Assembly (NCBI GenBank): GCA_001586965.3
Contig: LUCW03001692.1
Coordinates: forward strand, 1 to 30,803
DNA: 30,803 bases
From: Sphaeroforma sirkka
Lineage: Eukaryota > Opisthokonta > Ichthyosporea > Ichthyophonida
Reading direction: 5' to 3'
The translations under genes were made by a program, and so were the position numbers. The notes under the pieces were generated by a model. The model saw only the letters and a program-made list of their open reading frames with translations, was not told where the DNA came from and made no database searches. Within the stretch, counting starts at the first letter, position 1, and every line of letters starts with the position of its first letter. Of this stretch, positions 1 to 9,888 are shown piece by piece.

Positions 1-1229
1 CCGTCTGTAATGTTCATATCATTGTGAATTGGCAATCTTCCTGTCTGTGTTAGAATAAATATTTGAATATGTATGCTGCTGATAAATATGCATCAGGTAT
101 CTATTCTGACGCATTCAACTATTTCTACATTTCACTATTTATCATATCAATATTCGTGCAAGCTTGCACTAGTTTTATGCAAAAAACGGTGCAATTGCAG
201 ACGCAACATCCCAACAGCCCATTGCTCAATCAATAGTTTTGTATACTGTACTCAGTATATCGAACACTGTACTATGAGCACACTCTCGTACTACAATGTA
301 GACCATGTAGACACTCTTACTGCAGCCTCCAATGTAAATGCAACAGATTACTTGCTAATACTTATAAATATATGTGCTTTTCGGTGCCTTCTCTATCTGC
401 CTTGAACTCTTGTGAAGCCTTCTATATAAATCTACTAATTTTAAAAATTAGAAATTTTTAATCTTGTGTGGGGACAGTTGGGGCCTGTTTTTAATATTTT
501 ATAATTTCTCAATCGTCCACTGGTCCAGTCGTCCTCTCGCCAAATCAAGAGCTTTATTTTATGGAAATAACTTTTTTAGAGCTATAAAACACCGCACACT
601 ACCCACAGTGACCCACAACGCCCACAATCTCAAAATTTAACTTTCAAAAAAAAAAATCAGCTGTCAGCCTGTCAATATATCACTGACCACCCCAGAGTGA
701 TCACTGATCAGTGACCACTGACCACTGGCACTGTGGCCATGACTTGCGACTCAGTGATTGGCAATTGGCAACAGTCAAGTGTCGGCAATTGTCAAGTTAA
801 CTGAAAACTGGCAACTAGCAACTGGCAACTGTCAAGTGTCAATTGACAACGGGCAACTGGCACCTGACAGGCTGGAAAGTCAAAGTGCCTCGCAGCCCAC
901 GCCCCACAGGCTCATTCACAGCCTCCTATATAATTAGATCATGGATTGTAAAAAACCTGCGGCGCCCCCAAATGGCCCATAGACAATATTTAGTGGCATA
1001 TTGTACCCTGTAAATCCGTCTCATTCCGAGCCCTCCCCCTTGGGCCTGAGCCCTGGCCCCTGAGATGAGTCTGGGAACTGTGAGATATATTTATCACTAA
1101 AAGCTTTAGCTACTGGGTCCCTTAGAACTTTATTTATTCCAATAAGAAATTAAATGATGCTTTTATGCCCATTTGAGACCCTAATAGAAAGAATACCAGC
1201 AGTAGAAGAGATATTTACGGTCATGGGCG
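1..1229. other. Intergenic DNA, no supported gene
   Basis: AT-rich non-coding DNA. The longest open frame (73-405, +, 110 codons) has no recognisable domain and a composition that fits chance. Positions 620-890 are rich in short, slightly varied repeats of CACTG, GGCAACTGGCAACT and GTCAAGTGTC type, described separately. Nothing else is assigned here. Confidence 0.6.
660..890. repeat. Degenerate simple-repeat island with overlapping palindromes
   Basis: The stretch is built from slightly varied 6-10 base words such as CACTGACCACTG, GGCAACTGGCAACT and TGTCAAGTGTC. Two perfect palindromes overlap, AGTGATCACT at 696-705 and CACTGATCAGTG at 702-713. There is no exact tandem period, so this is cryptic simple sequence, not a clean satellite. 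A related CACTGACCAGTG vocabulary returns at 3220-3280. Confidence 0.6.
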
Positions 1230-1530
1230 GCTTCCCCCCCACCCCAACAACAACAACAACAACAACAGCAAAATATATTGGAAATCTGAACCGAAACGTG
1301 AACCTAAATTGAAGTTGCACTTTTAAACCCATGGGGCGCGCTTTCCGATAAGAAACTAGGGTACGAAAACCCAAATTTAGATATTATCGTACAAGAAAAC
1401 GAACAGCCCCCCCCCCCCCCCCTCTCGGGGAACAACAGCCAAAAAGAATTTGGAAATCTGGACCCAAAGTGAACCAAAATTGAAGTTGCAGTTTAACCAT
1501 GGGGAGCGCTTTCGCAAAACAAATAAGGGT
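1230..1530. repeat. Diverged two-copy direct repeat with (CAA)n and poly-C tracts
   Basis: Copy 1 (about 1230-1366) and copy 2 (about 1405-1530) share a C-rich run, then an AACAACAGCNAAAA segment, TTGGAAATCTG, a GTGAACCNAAATTGAAGTTGCA segment and ATGGGG-GCGCTTTC, in the same order about 180 bases apart. Copy 1 contains (CAA)8 at about 1245-1267. Copy 2 contains a 16-base C run at 1407-1422. The copies differ at many positions, so the duplication is old. Open frames across them follow the repeat and are not convincing genes. Confidence 0.7.
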
Positions 1531-3099
1531 ACGACAGTCGAGACCCCAAAAATAAAAATTAACATATCTCCCTCTTTTCAGAGCTTTTAGTTCTGCACCG
1601 ACGGCAGCGGTGTTTTATTGACATTTTACCGTCGTCTCCCGATATTCTTTTAAAAGAACCAAAATGTTTATTTTTGTTCGATCCTGTATATTTTTGGGGG
1701 ATGCAATTTATGGGTTCGAATTACGAAGTTCGAGACAGTTCGAGGTGCAAATATTTAAATATACATGTCATCTAAATATTCCCCGAGTATTATAGTGATA
1801 TATTTAGACGATTACTTTTCAGTTTTCATGGTAGTAGTTATTGTAAATACATATTTACAGTATGTAGGTTTGACTTTTCCTTCTTGTTGTACATTATTTA
1901 TTTTTCAATATATAAAAGAGATGGCGTGTTTTTTCACGGCCCTCTGGGCAGGGTCTCGAGCGGAAATCAAGGTTTCGTCGTAGCGGAAATCGAAAATTTA
2001 GCAGAGACCCAAATCCAGAGGGCCGTGCCGTGAAATTTCTTGTGTATATTTTGTTTTTAAAAAGACTATACACATAGCCTTCAAATCAAGCAATTTAGAG
2101 GGCTATATATGCTAAATATACATACTACATAGGACTATTTAAAAATGCAGAAATTGATAGAAAAAAGAACGACAATAAAATCAGTAAAAACACATAATAA
2201 GTCTTCTGAAAATAGAACATCTAAAGTTGTCTATTTGTATAATTTAGAAGGCTATGCTATTTTTAGGTTGCTTTTGCCAACTCATTTTTAATATATAAAA
2301 AAAGGAAATTCTGAGAATAAATTTAATAGTGAAGTGAAACACTTACTCCAGTAACTAACTGTTGTATTTACTATTTCAGATCCTCGCGTGTGAAATTGTG
2401 TGATGAATACTTGTTGAATATGCCAATTGTGTATCGCTTACGAGTGGCTAGATTGACTCAATTCTGGTACAAACTGGAATCCTTCATAATTTTCATCCAA
2501 TAGCCCGATCGAGATGTGATTAAGAACACGTTTATTACTCGATAAGATTGATTTTATAAGACAAGAAAAAAACATTGAGTCATATAACTTCCAATGAGAT
2601 TGATTTTATAAGGTACCTCTGCGTCAACCTCTCTATAGTAAAAATCGCCCCTCGCCAACGCCATTTTTTAATGTACACATTCCGGCTTCCGCCTCTATTT
2701 CAAATTTAGGGAAATTAGCACCACAAATCTCTTTCCAGAATTCGATGACTGAGAAGATATCTGAACCGCCCATAATTTACGGTTTTGATTTGCCAACTGA
2801 CAAATGATCATTTTGAGAAAATTTTGGTTGAAGTCTTATTAGAGACTTGGACTGGCTGGGAAAATTGTCTATCCGAAAAAGAAAAATTAAAAATCTGCGA
2901 CGTACAGAATCTAGACGTGTGTATTTTTCTCAGAAATTCAAATAAAAGTTGGCAAACCCCGAAAACCGCCCTAAATATGTAAATATAACGTGTTTTTGTT
3001 TTTGTTTTTTTTAAACAGATCCAAAAAAAAAATGAGGTTTAAGTTTTGCGCCTCATTTGCTTTTAAAAAAAAACAAAAAAATGAGGTTTGAGTCTGTAA
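1531..3099. other. Intergenic DNA with a hairpin and a short direct repeat
   Basis: No gene is supported. The stretch holds the hairpin at 1935-2027 and a 16-base direct repeat AGATTGATTTTATAAG at 2545-2560 and 2597-2612. The open frame at 2785-2982 (+) has no recognisable domain. The rest is AT-rich. Confidence 0.55.
1935..2027. repeat. Imperfect inverted repeat (hairpin)
   Basis: The arm CACGGCCCTCTGG at 1935-1947 is the exact reverse complement of 2015-2027, and the inner arm GGGTCTC at 1951-1957 is the exact reverse complement of 2004-2010. The loop of about 46 bases contains AGCGGAAATC twice. Outer bases partly continue the pairing. It could be a hairpin, a fold-back insertion or a transposon end. 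It has no coding capacity, and a transposon assignment is only a possibility. Confidence 0.65.
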
Positions 3100-3500
3100 C
3101 TCAATAGTCTGTGCCCTGTGTGTAGCCTGTAGGTGCGAGTCTTGAGACTGTGGAGTGTGGCCTCACTGGCCTGTGGGCGGGCGGCGGCACCTGATGCCTC
3201 TCTGAGTCATTGGACTCAATATAATAGTGTGGCAGTGACTACTGACTACTGAGTCACTGACCAGTGACTCTACTAGTAGTAGTGAGAGATTGATTGGTTG
3301 TCTGTGTACTCTCTTTTGAGTGGTCTGTATCTCTGTGATTCGTCTGTGCCTCTGAGGCTCTGGATCTGTGGACTGTTGGAGTGTGGTCTGAAGTGGATTG
3401 TGAGTGTGGAGTGTGGTCCACTCTGCTGATAAGTGAGGCTAGTCCAGTGGTCCTTGTGACCGTGTCACTCCTTGACCTTCTTACTCGCAGTGTGAGTCTC
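3100..3500. repeat. GTG/GAGTC-rich degenerate repeat island with palindrome
   Basis: Slightly varied words such as CTGTGGAGTGTGG, GTGACTACTGACTACTG and AGTAGTAGTGAG recur without a strict period. A near-perfect palindrome lies at 3251-3270, with 9-base arms GAGTCACTG/CAGTGACTC around AC. Open frames on both strands (3254-3652 minus, 3381-3638 plus) follow from the biased composition, because stops are rare in such sequence, and are not called as genes. Confidence 0.6.
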
Positions 3501-4058
3501 ACTCTCTGCTGGTGGGTAAAGTTAACTTTGGTGGTGAACGCAGAGTCGCAGAGTTGCAGAACGACTAAGAACGGGTTAATAATGGCTGATGACAGTGATG
3601 AGTCACGGTCACATTCCTCCTTTTTTTTTTTGAATTGAATTTTGATCACCACAAAAGCGTTTCGTTATTCACTTATTCAATATTCATACCGCACGACGTA
3701 TTGTATTTATGTAAATACTATAATAACTTTTGATAGTAGCGTACTCTAGTAGAGTGTACATGCAACTGCTCTGTAAAGTCTGTGCTGTCGGTAAAGGTTT
3801 TTGTTCTGATTCTGAAGGCTCTTGGTGTTAACTGTTATCGCATGATGCTATCGGAGAGATTAACATCACATGTTAATATAGCGTTATCCCACATACAGGA
3901 TGCAGGCGTAAAATCATATAGATGTATTTGAATAGAACGCGCCACGGTCAATATAGTAACTGCATGTAGTGACGTGCGTATAGTGTGAATGGGAATCGTT
4001 AGGAGTAGAGCATACGACGAGTAGTACTACATTGTGTATACAATAAGTGTGCGATTCA

Positions 4059-4082
4059 ATGATCATGAAACGAACAACATAG
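4059..4082 (+). promoter_or_regulatory. Short upstream ORF (7 codons) before the cyclin gene
   Basis: ATG at 4059 opens a 7-codon frame with a second in-frame ATG at 4065 and a TAG at 4080-4082, about 60 bases before the main start. If the transcript includes it, it could lower or condition translation of the main frame. Presence in the mRNA is inferred only from proximity. Confidence 0.4.
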
Positions 4083-4118
4083 GTGGAACATCTACACCCA
4101 CCACATTTACCACCGCTG

Positions 4119-4124
4119 ATGTAA
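4119..4124 (+). promoter_or_regulatory. Minimal start-stop upstream element (ATGTAA)
   Basis: ATG at 4119-4121 is followed at once by TAA, 18 bases before the main ATG. Start-stop elements are known to hold ribosomes at a start codon in other eukaryotes. The TAA is also the in-frame stop that shows the coding frame does not extend further 5' on this exon. Its function here is inference. Confidence 0.4.
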
Positions 4125-4142
4125 GACGAGTGGTACGGAACA

Positions 4143-5704
4143 ATGCCTGCTTACAAGTCGTCGCAGACTAATTCTTCGTTAGAGAATCCTAAAGTGCATA
4201 GATTGAAAGAGTCCCACGGGCGTATGGCTGGTAGTATAAAGAACTGGTTTCGCATACGGACTAATACAAATGCAGGCCAGGATAGTAACGGTAGCATTAA
4301 GCTTGTGTCCATTACGGATAATGCAGACGCCAGCAGGAGCGAGTTCATAGGTAAACTTGACCGGTCAGGTAGTGATGATAGGGCCAAGGGGTTTGATCAG
4401 AATGTTGCAGTTGGCGCTAAGTACGGGATGCAAAACCTGGACGCGAGTGTGCGCGAGGTTGAGCACCTGCAGTCGTTGGCGGGACCTAAGTGTAGCAATG
4501 CAGCCGCCTACGCACACGCCAATGGGTTCGATAAACACGCTGAGCTGAATGTGACTGATGTGAGCTATGGATCGTACAGTATGGATCGGACCAGTACTAA
4601 TACTACCAGGTGCACGCTTGCACGGAGTGATTATTCCGTAGACAACATGAACTTAAACAATAGCGGTCAAACCTCGCCGCAGAGTTACGCCTCGCGCAAC
4701 TTCAGTGGAGACCAGAATAGGGGCTCTTTTCAGAGCAATGGGGATGGTAATTACACCCACAACCTGAGCGAACAAGCACCTCTATCACAGCCACAGCAAC
4801 CACAGCCACAGTCACAGTCACAGCATAATACTATGAACCATTCCGGGACGTCTACGCGTGTGCGGAGTGGCGAGCAATCATTGGGAAACATGTGTGCAAG
4901 TAGACAGAATAGTACCGTTAGTAACGGCAGTACCTCGGTAGGTAGTGCTGTCAACACCATACATAAGTTAGACCTACATCGCCGGCAACTGGAGCGCGAT
5001 ATAGAGAAGGTGACGGAAGATAAGTTCTTCCAAACGGCCGAGGGGGACGCAAGGGCCAGTTATACCACTCACAGAAACACAAACACGAGCGGCAACGACT
5101 CGATCATGAATAGTGAGATAGGTGGTTTTGCTACTGGGAATGACCAATCCTCCGGTGCTTTGTCGGCGAACGATCCCTTTTCAATACAAACCAGGGGCGA
5201 CGTCTCTTCACGCGTTGCCGATAACGTGCAGGTCGGACCCGTGAAAGTATGTGTTAAGGCGTAGCGTGGCGAACGTTTGTTGTCTTAGTAGTATGTGCAT
5301 GTGAATACATAGAAAAACTGAGTTGATAAGGCTGTGTAGATATATACATTTACCGATATGTGTAATTTACGTGTATATTTGCATGTGTACACAATTATGT
5401 GTGTGTGTGTGTGTGTGTACATATTAATATCTTTATATATATATGTGTGTGTGTGTGTCTGTGTGTGTATATATATGTATGTATATAATATATATATATA
5501 TGTTTGTGTGTGTGTGTGTGCGTGTATGCATATTTATATATGTATGTATGTATGCATATATGTATGTATATTTGTATATTTGTGTGTCTGTATATATTAT
5601 CTGATCATTATATATAATGTAATACAGTATAATTTTATATTTGTATCTATATTATGTGGGCGTGTATGTGTGTATACGTACGTGTGGATACGTATGTATG
5701 TATG

Positions 5705-5769
<65 letters not shown>

Positions 5770-8700
5770 TGTTTGTGTGTGCATGTGTATGTATTTGACC
5801 ACGTTCTGCTCCTTATGAAATTAATTCATATGAAACCCGACTGAGTGGATGATTTGTCAAGGCTTATTTTATTTTTCCTTGTTTTTGTTGCTTTCTCATA
5901 AAGCTACGTATTCCAACTTAAATGTTTGGAACTTACTCCTTCCGTCAGGTTTATATATTGACCTGCTTTCAGGATATGAATATGCAAGATGCACTCATCC
6001 GCACAGATATGTTTGGAGACTCTCCAATTTGTGCTTTTGCATCGTCTCACGTATAACCGACACCAATGACCGGTTTTATTGTGCGAGAAAATACACCTTC
6101 TGCCGTGGTACCTTACACATCAACGGACATTCCGTACGAGCATCTGATCTTTAATCCTTCTCCTTTCATTCGTCCTTCTCTAGGTCCCTCTCAAGAGTAG
6201 TAAAGATAGTTGGGGAGGTGCTAGTGATCCTTCCAACCTCAAACAATCAACAAGCCGCGCGCGGGCCTACACAGATCCAGAGGTGTGTGTAAAGTTATCG
6301 GGAAACCCTCAGGAGTTCTCATGTGTTTATCACAAGGGTGTTGGTGGCAGCTTCACCTACAAGTACAAAGAGCTCATCCTGACGGAAAGCATCGCCACGT
6401 CGACTTTTGTGGTGTCCAAGATCTACCGAGATCGAATTGGGCAGAAGTACGCGGGGGGTGGATGGCATCCGAATGTCTTCCGTGAAGAGTCTCACCACAA
6501 CACAGACCGTAAAGGGTCGCCCATGGAGTTTATAGCCGGGAGTAAGAACTACATACGCGCCTGTAACACGAAGGAGTGGTGCTACAGCTGTGTGTCGCTG
6601 GCCTGTCTGATCCTGGCCAACAAATTTATCCAGGATCAGGCCTATTCCAACAGCAGCTGGAGTGAGTGGAGTGAGGTGCCTCTAGTGTATTTGAATAAGA
6701 TTGAGGAGGAAGTGTTGATCGCCATCGGCTTTGACCTGCACATCTACAAGGAAGAGTTTGATGCCGAGGCTGTCTTGTACTTGACGAGTATAGGCAATCC
6801 CAACAGCACGCTGGTGTTTAATGTAGAAGACGCGGATATCAATACTGATTCCAGCAGTAGCCCGGAGCGTGCGAGTGCCGGTGCGCTGACTGTAGGTACC
6901 GTACCTATAGAAATGGACAGTGAACCCACGAGGCGCCCACGGGGCAAAAGCACCGGACACGCAGGGTGTGTTTCCATGGCAACGGATGCTAGTTTACATT
7001 TAAATGGCAACGTGTCAACGAGCGCCAGTCCGGATTTCTTCACGGCCGGTTATGACGAGAAACTCCGGTCGTACGTACCCGCAAATGAGCGCTACATGAC
7101 ACACTGCTTCCAACGGTCGCAATCCCAGAGAAGTGGGATGGGATATGATCAGGGGAGTAGTCAGACCCAAAATGAGGATGGGCTGTCTCCCCTGGAGGGT
7201 GAGGTAGACTCGCACTTAAACACCCGTTCACACAGCGTGCATTCTTTGCCGCAACCGTACAATTCATATCAGCTGCCATACACACAGCAGCAAGGGCACC
7301 CGCCAACACAATACACACAGGTGCAACGGCCAAGCGACGTCTTCGATCAAGCCAGTAGCAGGGGGGGTGCCATGTGCTTTGAGCCTAGTTCTCAGGGACC
7401 CCGTCAGAGACCTGTGCACTATATAGATCGACGCAGCCACAACACCCCCACACAGGGCCAGTTCAGTCGCATGGCGAAGCAGGGCACCAAACCATCGCCG
7501 TACAAGAATTTCACTCGAGCAAACACGCACAGTGCACTACCAAACGCACACACGAGCAATGGCAGACACGCGCCCGCCTATGGTAACAGGATAATCAAGA
7601 CGCTCTCGCGAGGGAATAGCTTGTCTGCGTCCAGTCTGTCCCAAATCAATGACACATGGAACAATACCATGAATAAGTCACCCGATGGCATGCACCACTC
7701 GGCTGAACACAGGGGCGAGTACAGGCACAGTATAGGGTACCCTGGGAACGACGCGTGCCACAGGACCATCAGTACTAACAGCAACAAAAGCAACAGCAAC
7801 AGTCTATGCAGTCTCAGCACGAGTTTGGGGGATGCCAGCCAGACGAGTCTGAAGGTCACTAACAATACCGGTACCAATACCGGTATCCAGGATGGTACAA
7901 GCTTGTCTACTAGTATAGATTGTGGCAGAAGCTCTGGCACTCACACGCAGGCGTATTCTCTGGGGAGACCACCCGTAGCACCTTCTGCTGCAAAGGCGAC
8001 ACTATACCAACGGTGTCACTCCACCGACGATGCGGGTCGGTGTGCGGAGAAGCATAGCCTAGAAAGCAGCAGCATGGTAAGCGTACAGGTAGACGGTCAC
8101 GGTGCAGCGGCTGGGAGGGCTAGCACCGTGAGTTTAGGTAGTCGCAAGGACTATACCGGTCCAAACACAGGCGATGGGGGGCCTGGGCTGAGCGACGAGT
8201 CTATGGTGGGGCAAGGGGTGGCCTATCGGGTGTACCACCGCAACAGTGTGTCAGATACTTCGCTGGGCTCAGGCAGTATGAAACCTAGTCAGGAGTTGGC
8301 TGGAGAGGTGTCGACCAGTTCCACGCAGCCAACGCAGACACGCGTGCAGACACGCGGGTATGAGCCTCAACAGCAACAGCAACATCCGTACCACAGGCAA
8401 CAGAACCAACAAGAACAGCACTACATACAGCAACAGCAACAACATATACAACAACAACCCAAACAACATAGTAGTGTGGGTGTACCGATACGCATGACTG
8501 CCCCGCTACGCACAAAAATGTCTACATCATGCACAAGCAGTCGCACATCACTACCCAAACTATTGGCTCGAAATAAGGTCAAGCAACGGAAGCCTCTGAA
8601 GGATCCCAAAGGGAACGACGAACAAGCACGGCGGAAATTACAGATACAGCAACTGGCGCAGCAGCAGACACAGCTGCAAACACATCAACTGCAACAACTG

Positions 8701-9483
8701 TGCGATTCACTGGCCGAAGGGGAGACTACGGAGTTGGAGATTCGCATGTTTGAGCAGTTGCAGATACAGTCGCAGCCCAACAGCCTGGGTGTGAGTCGAA
8801 GTAGTTCGTTATCGAACAATCGTAGCAAAGGCACTATTCCGTCGGCCAGCTCATCGGCGAATACTTCCTCCGGGGCGTTCGACATGAGCTTATATAGCAG
8901 TAGTGTAGAAATGGATATCCAAGACGCTGTGGGATATGGAAATGGTCCAGAAATCAACGTAGTGAACGGTGATGGTGCTGTGCATGATTGTGGAGGCCAG
9001 AAAACGCTTGGAGGTCTTTTAAAGAGCGTGTCCTATGTTCTGGGTAGAGCTTCGAATGATTACGCTTCATCGCAACTCGATGCAGTGTTCACACACGTGC
9101 CTGACAATGGAGCAATCGGAACTAATGATATGAGCTCTCCCTCAGCGGTATCTCAGCACAACAACGGTCAGTATACGTCCGCAGAAACGAACACAGCGGC
9201 CCAAATTGTGGGCGAGAGTGGTGCAGCTTATGGTGCAGGTGCCGAGCCCAACAAACGACCAAAGCGACGGTTCAATATGCATCTCAATAAAACGAGACGC
9301 CTGGCTGCCCATTTGGAGGAGCCCCATATGCAGTCCCAATCGGGCTGTGCGCGCATTAATAAGAACAATGGACAGCCATACTCGTGGGAGGGTGAGCATA
9401 ACGCATGGCAGAGCCTGATGAAGGAGCAACAGTTAGGCTTGCATAGACCTTATCTGAATTCATATCGCGGCGAGAATATATAG
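4143..9483 (+). CDS. PHO80/PCL-like cyclin-box protein, two exons, about 1467 aa
   Basis: Exons are 4143-5246 and 6184-9483. The start is the first ATG after an in-frame TAA at 4122 and has A at -3. Exon 1 (residues 1-368) is polar, S/N/Q-rich and without a known domain. Exon 2 carries a cyclin box at about residues 430-575. It includes an opening helix (TSTFVVSKIYRDRIG), the core LACLILANKFIQDQAYSNSS near 508-527, W-S-E-V-P, the LNKIEEEVLIAIGFDL segment and a following helix. This pattern of KF-hydrophobic-x-D, Y-x-N-x-x-W and LNxhExxhLxxhxFxL is typical of PHO80/PCL-type cyclins, which activate Pho85/CDK5-like kinases. The remaining 900 residues look disordered. They include glutamine-rich tracts (about 1098-1133 and 1184-1208) and a basic, nuclear-localisation-like patch NKRPKRRFNMHLNKTRR near 1391-1407. 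Known PCL cyclins are usually far shorter. The kinase partner is inferred. Confidence 0.85.
5247..6183 (+). other. Intron of the cyclin gene (937 bp)
   Basis: The donor AAA|GTATGT at 5246/5247 and the acceptor TTCTCTAG|GTCCCT at 6183/6184 are both phase 0, and a pyrimidine-rich tract precedes the acceptor. A CTGAT sequence about 40 bases upstream of the acceptor could serve as branch point. Splicing joins the exon 1 frame directly to the frame that holds the cyclin box. The unspliced exon 1 frame would end at 5264. An open frame at 5849-6154 inside the intron is not supported. Confidence 0.8.
5397..5800. repeat. TG/TA microsatellite block within the intron
   Basis: There are several (TG)n runs, mixed TATG/TGTA words and a (TA)n run of about 30 units at roughly 5709-5768. 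Open frames over this block consist of Y/I/V/C repeats and are translations of the microsatellite. A similar GT/TA block lies at 30530-30700. Confidence 0.9.
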
Positions 9484-9488
9484 GCGAA

Positions 9489-9888
9489 TAACAGATAAAA
9501 TTGTATTTTAGTATTTAACGCTGTTGAATGGCATTTTCGTATCCTATGTAACTGCTAGTACTGTTTGCTGAGGGTTGCGTTGTTTCATCACAATATTTCA
9601 GTGTGGTACACATGGGAGTACGCGGTGATGATGTATAAAGTCTTTTAAAAGATATAAGAGAGAATGATGGTCGCGAATCCTATTAGATAACAGATAAAAT
9701 TATAATTTAGTATTTAACGCTGTTGAATGGCATTTTCATATCCTATGTAACTGCTAGTATTGTTTGGTGAGGGTTGCGTCGTTTCATCACAATATAGCAG
9801 AGTGTGGTACACATGGGAGTACGCGGTGACGATGTATAAAGTCTTTTAAAAGATATAAGAGAGAGTGATGGTCGCGAATCCTATTAGG
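9489..9888 (+). repeat. 199-bp tandem duplication after the cyclin stop codon
   Basis: Copy 1 spans 9489-9687 and copy 2 spans 9688-9888. Both start TAACAGATAAAATT and end GGTCGCGAATCCTATTAG. They differ at roughly ten positions. The repeat begins six bases after the TAG stop, so it probably lies in the 3' UTR or terminator region. Each copy contains ATGTATAAAGTCTTTTAAAAGAT, so any 3'-end signal would be present twice. Confidence 0.85.

Larger units (their letters stand above)
3501..4142 (+). promoter_or_regulatory. Upstream region of the cyclin gene (promoter/5' UTR expected)
   Basis: This is non-coding DNA directly 5' of the cyclin-like gene. No strong TATA box is evident near the start codon. 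The last 90 bases carry two short upstream ORFs, annotated separately. The transcription start cannot be placed from sequence. Confidence 0.4.

Noticed and set aside
73-405. 110-codon plus-strand open frame
   Set aside because: No domain, no codon pattern unlike chance, no neighbouring exon signals.
1701-1730. GGGTTCGAATT as a tRNA B box
   Set aside because: No A box, no arms and no T-run at the expected distances.
3254-3652. Open frames on both strands in the GTG/CAC-rich island
   Set aside because: Biased low-complexity sequence lacks stop codons by composition; the products are repetitive and have no known motif.
5358-5844. Long open frames rich in Y, I, V and C
   Set aside because: They are direct translations of TG/TA microsatellite inside the cyclin intron.
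5849-6154. 101-codon open frame inside the intron
   Set aside because: Lies wholly within a well-supported intron and shows no motif.
6283-9483. Stand-alone gene starting near 6283
   Set aside because: The first codon is an internal GTG; the open frame runs back to a splice acceptor at 6183 and fits exon 1 in phase.
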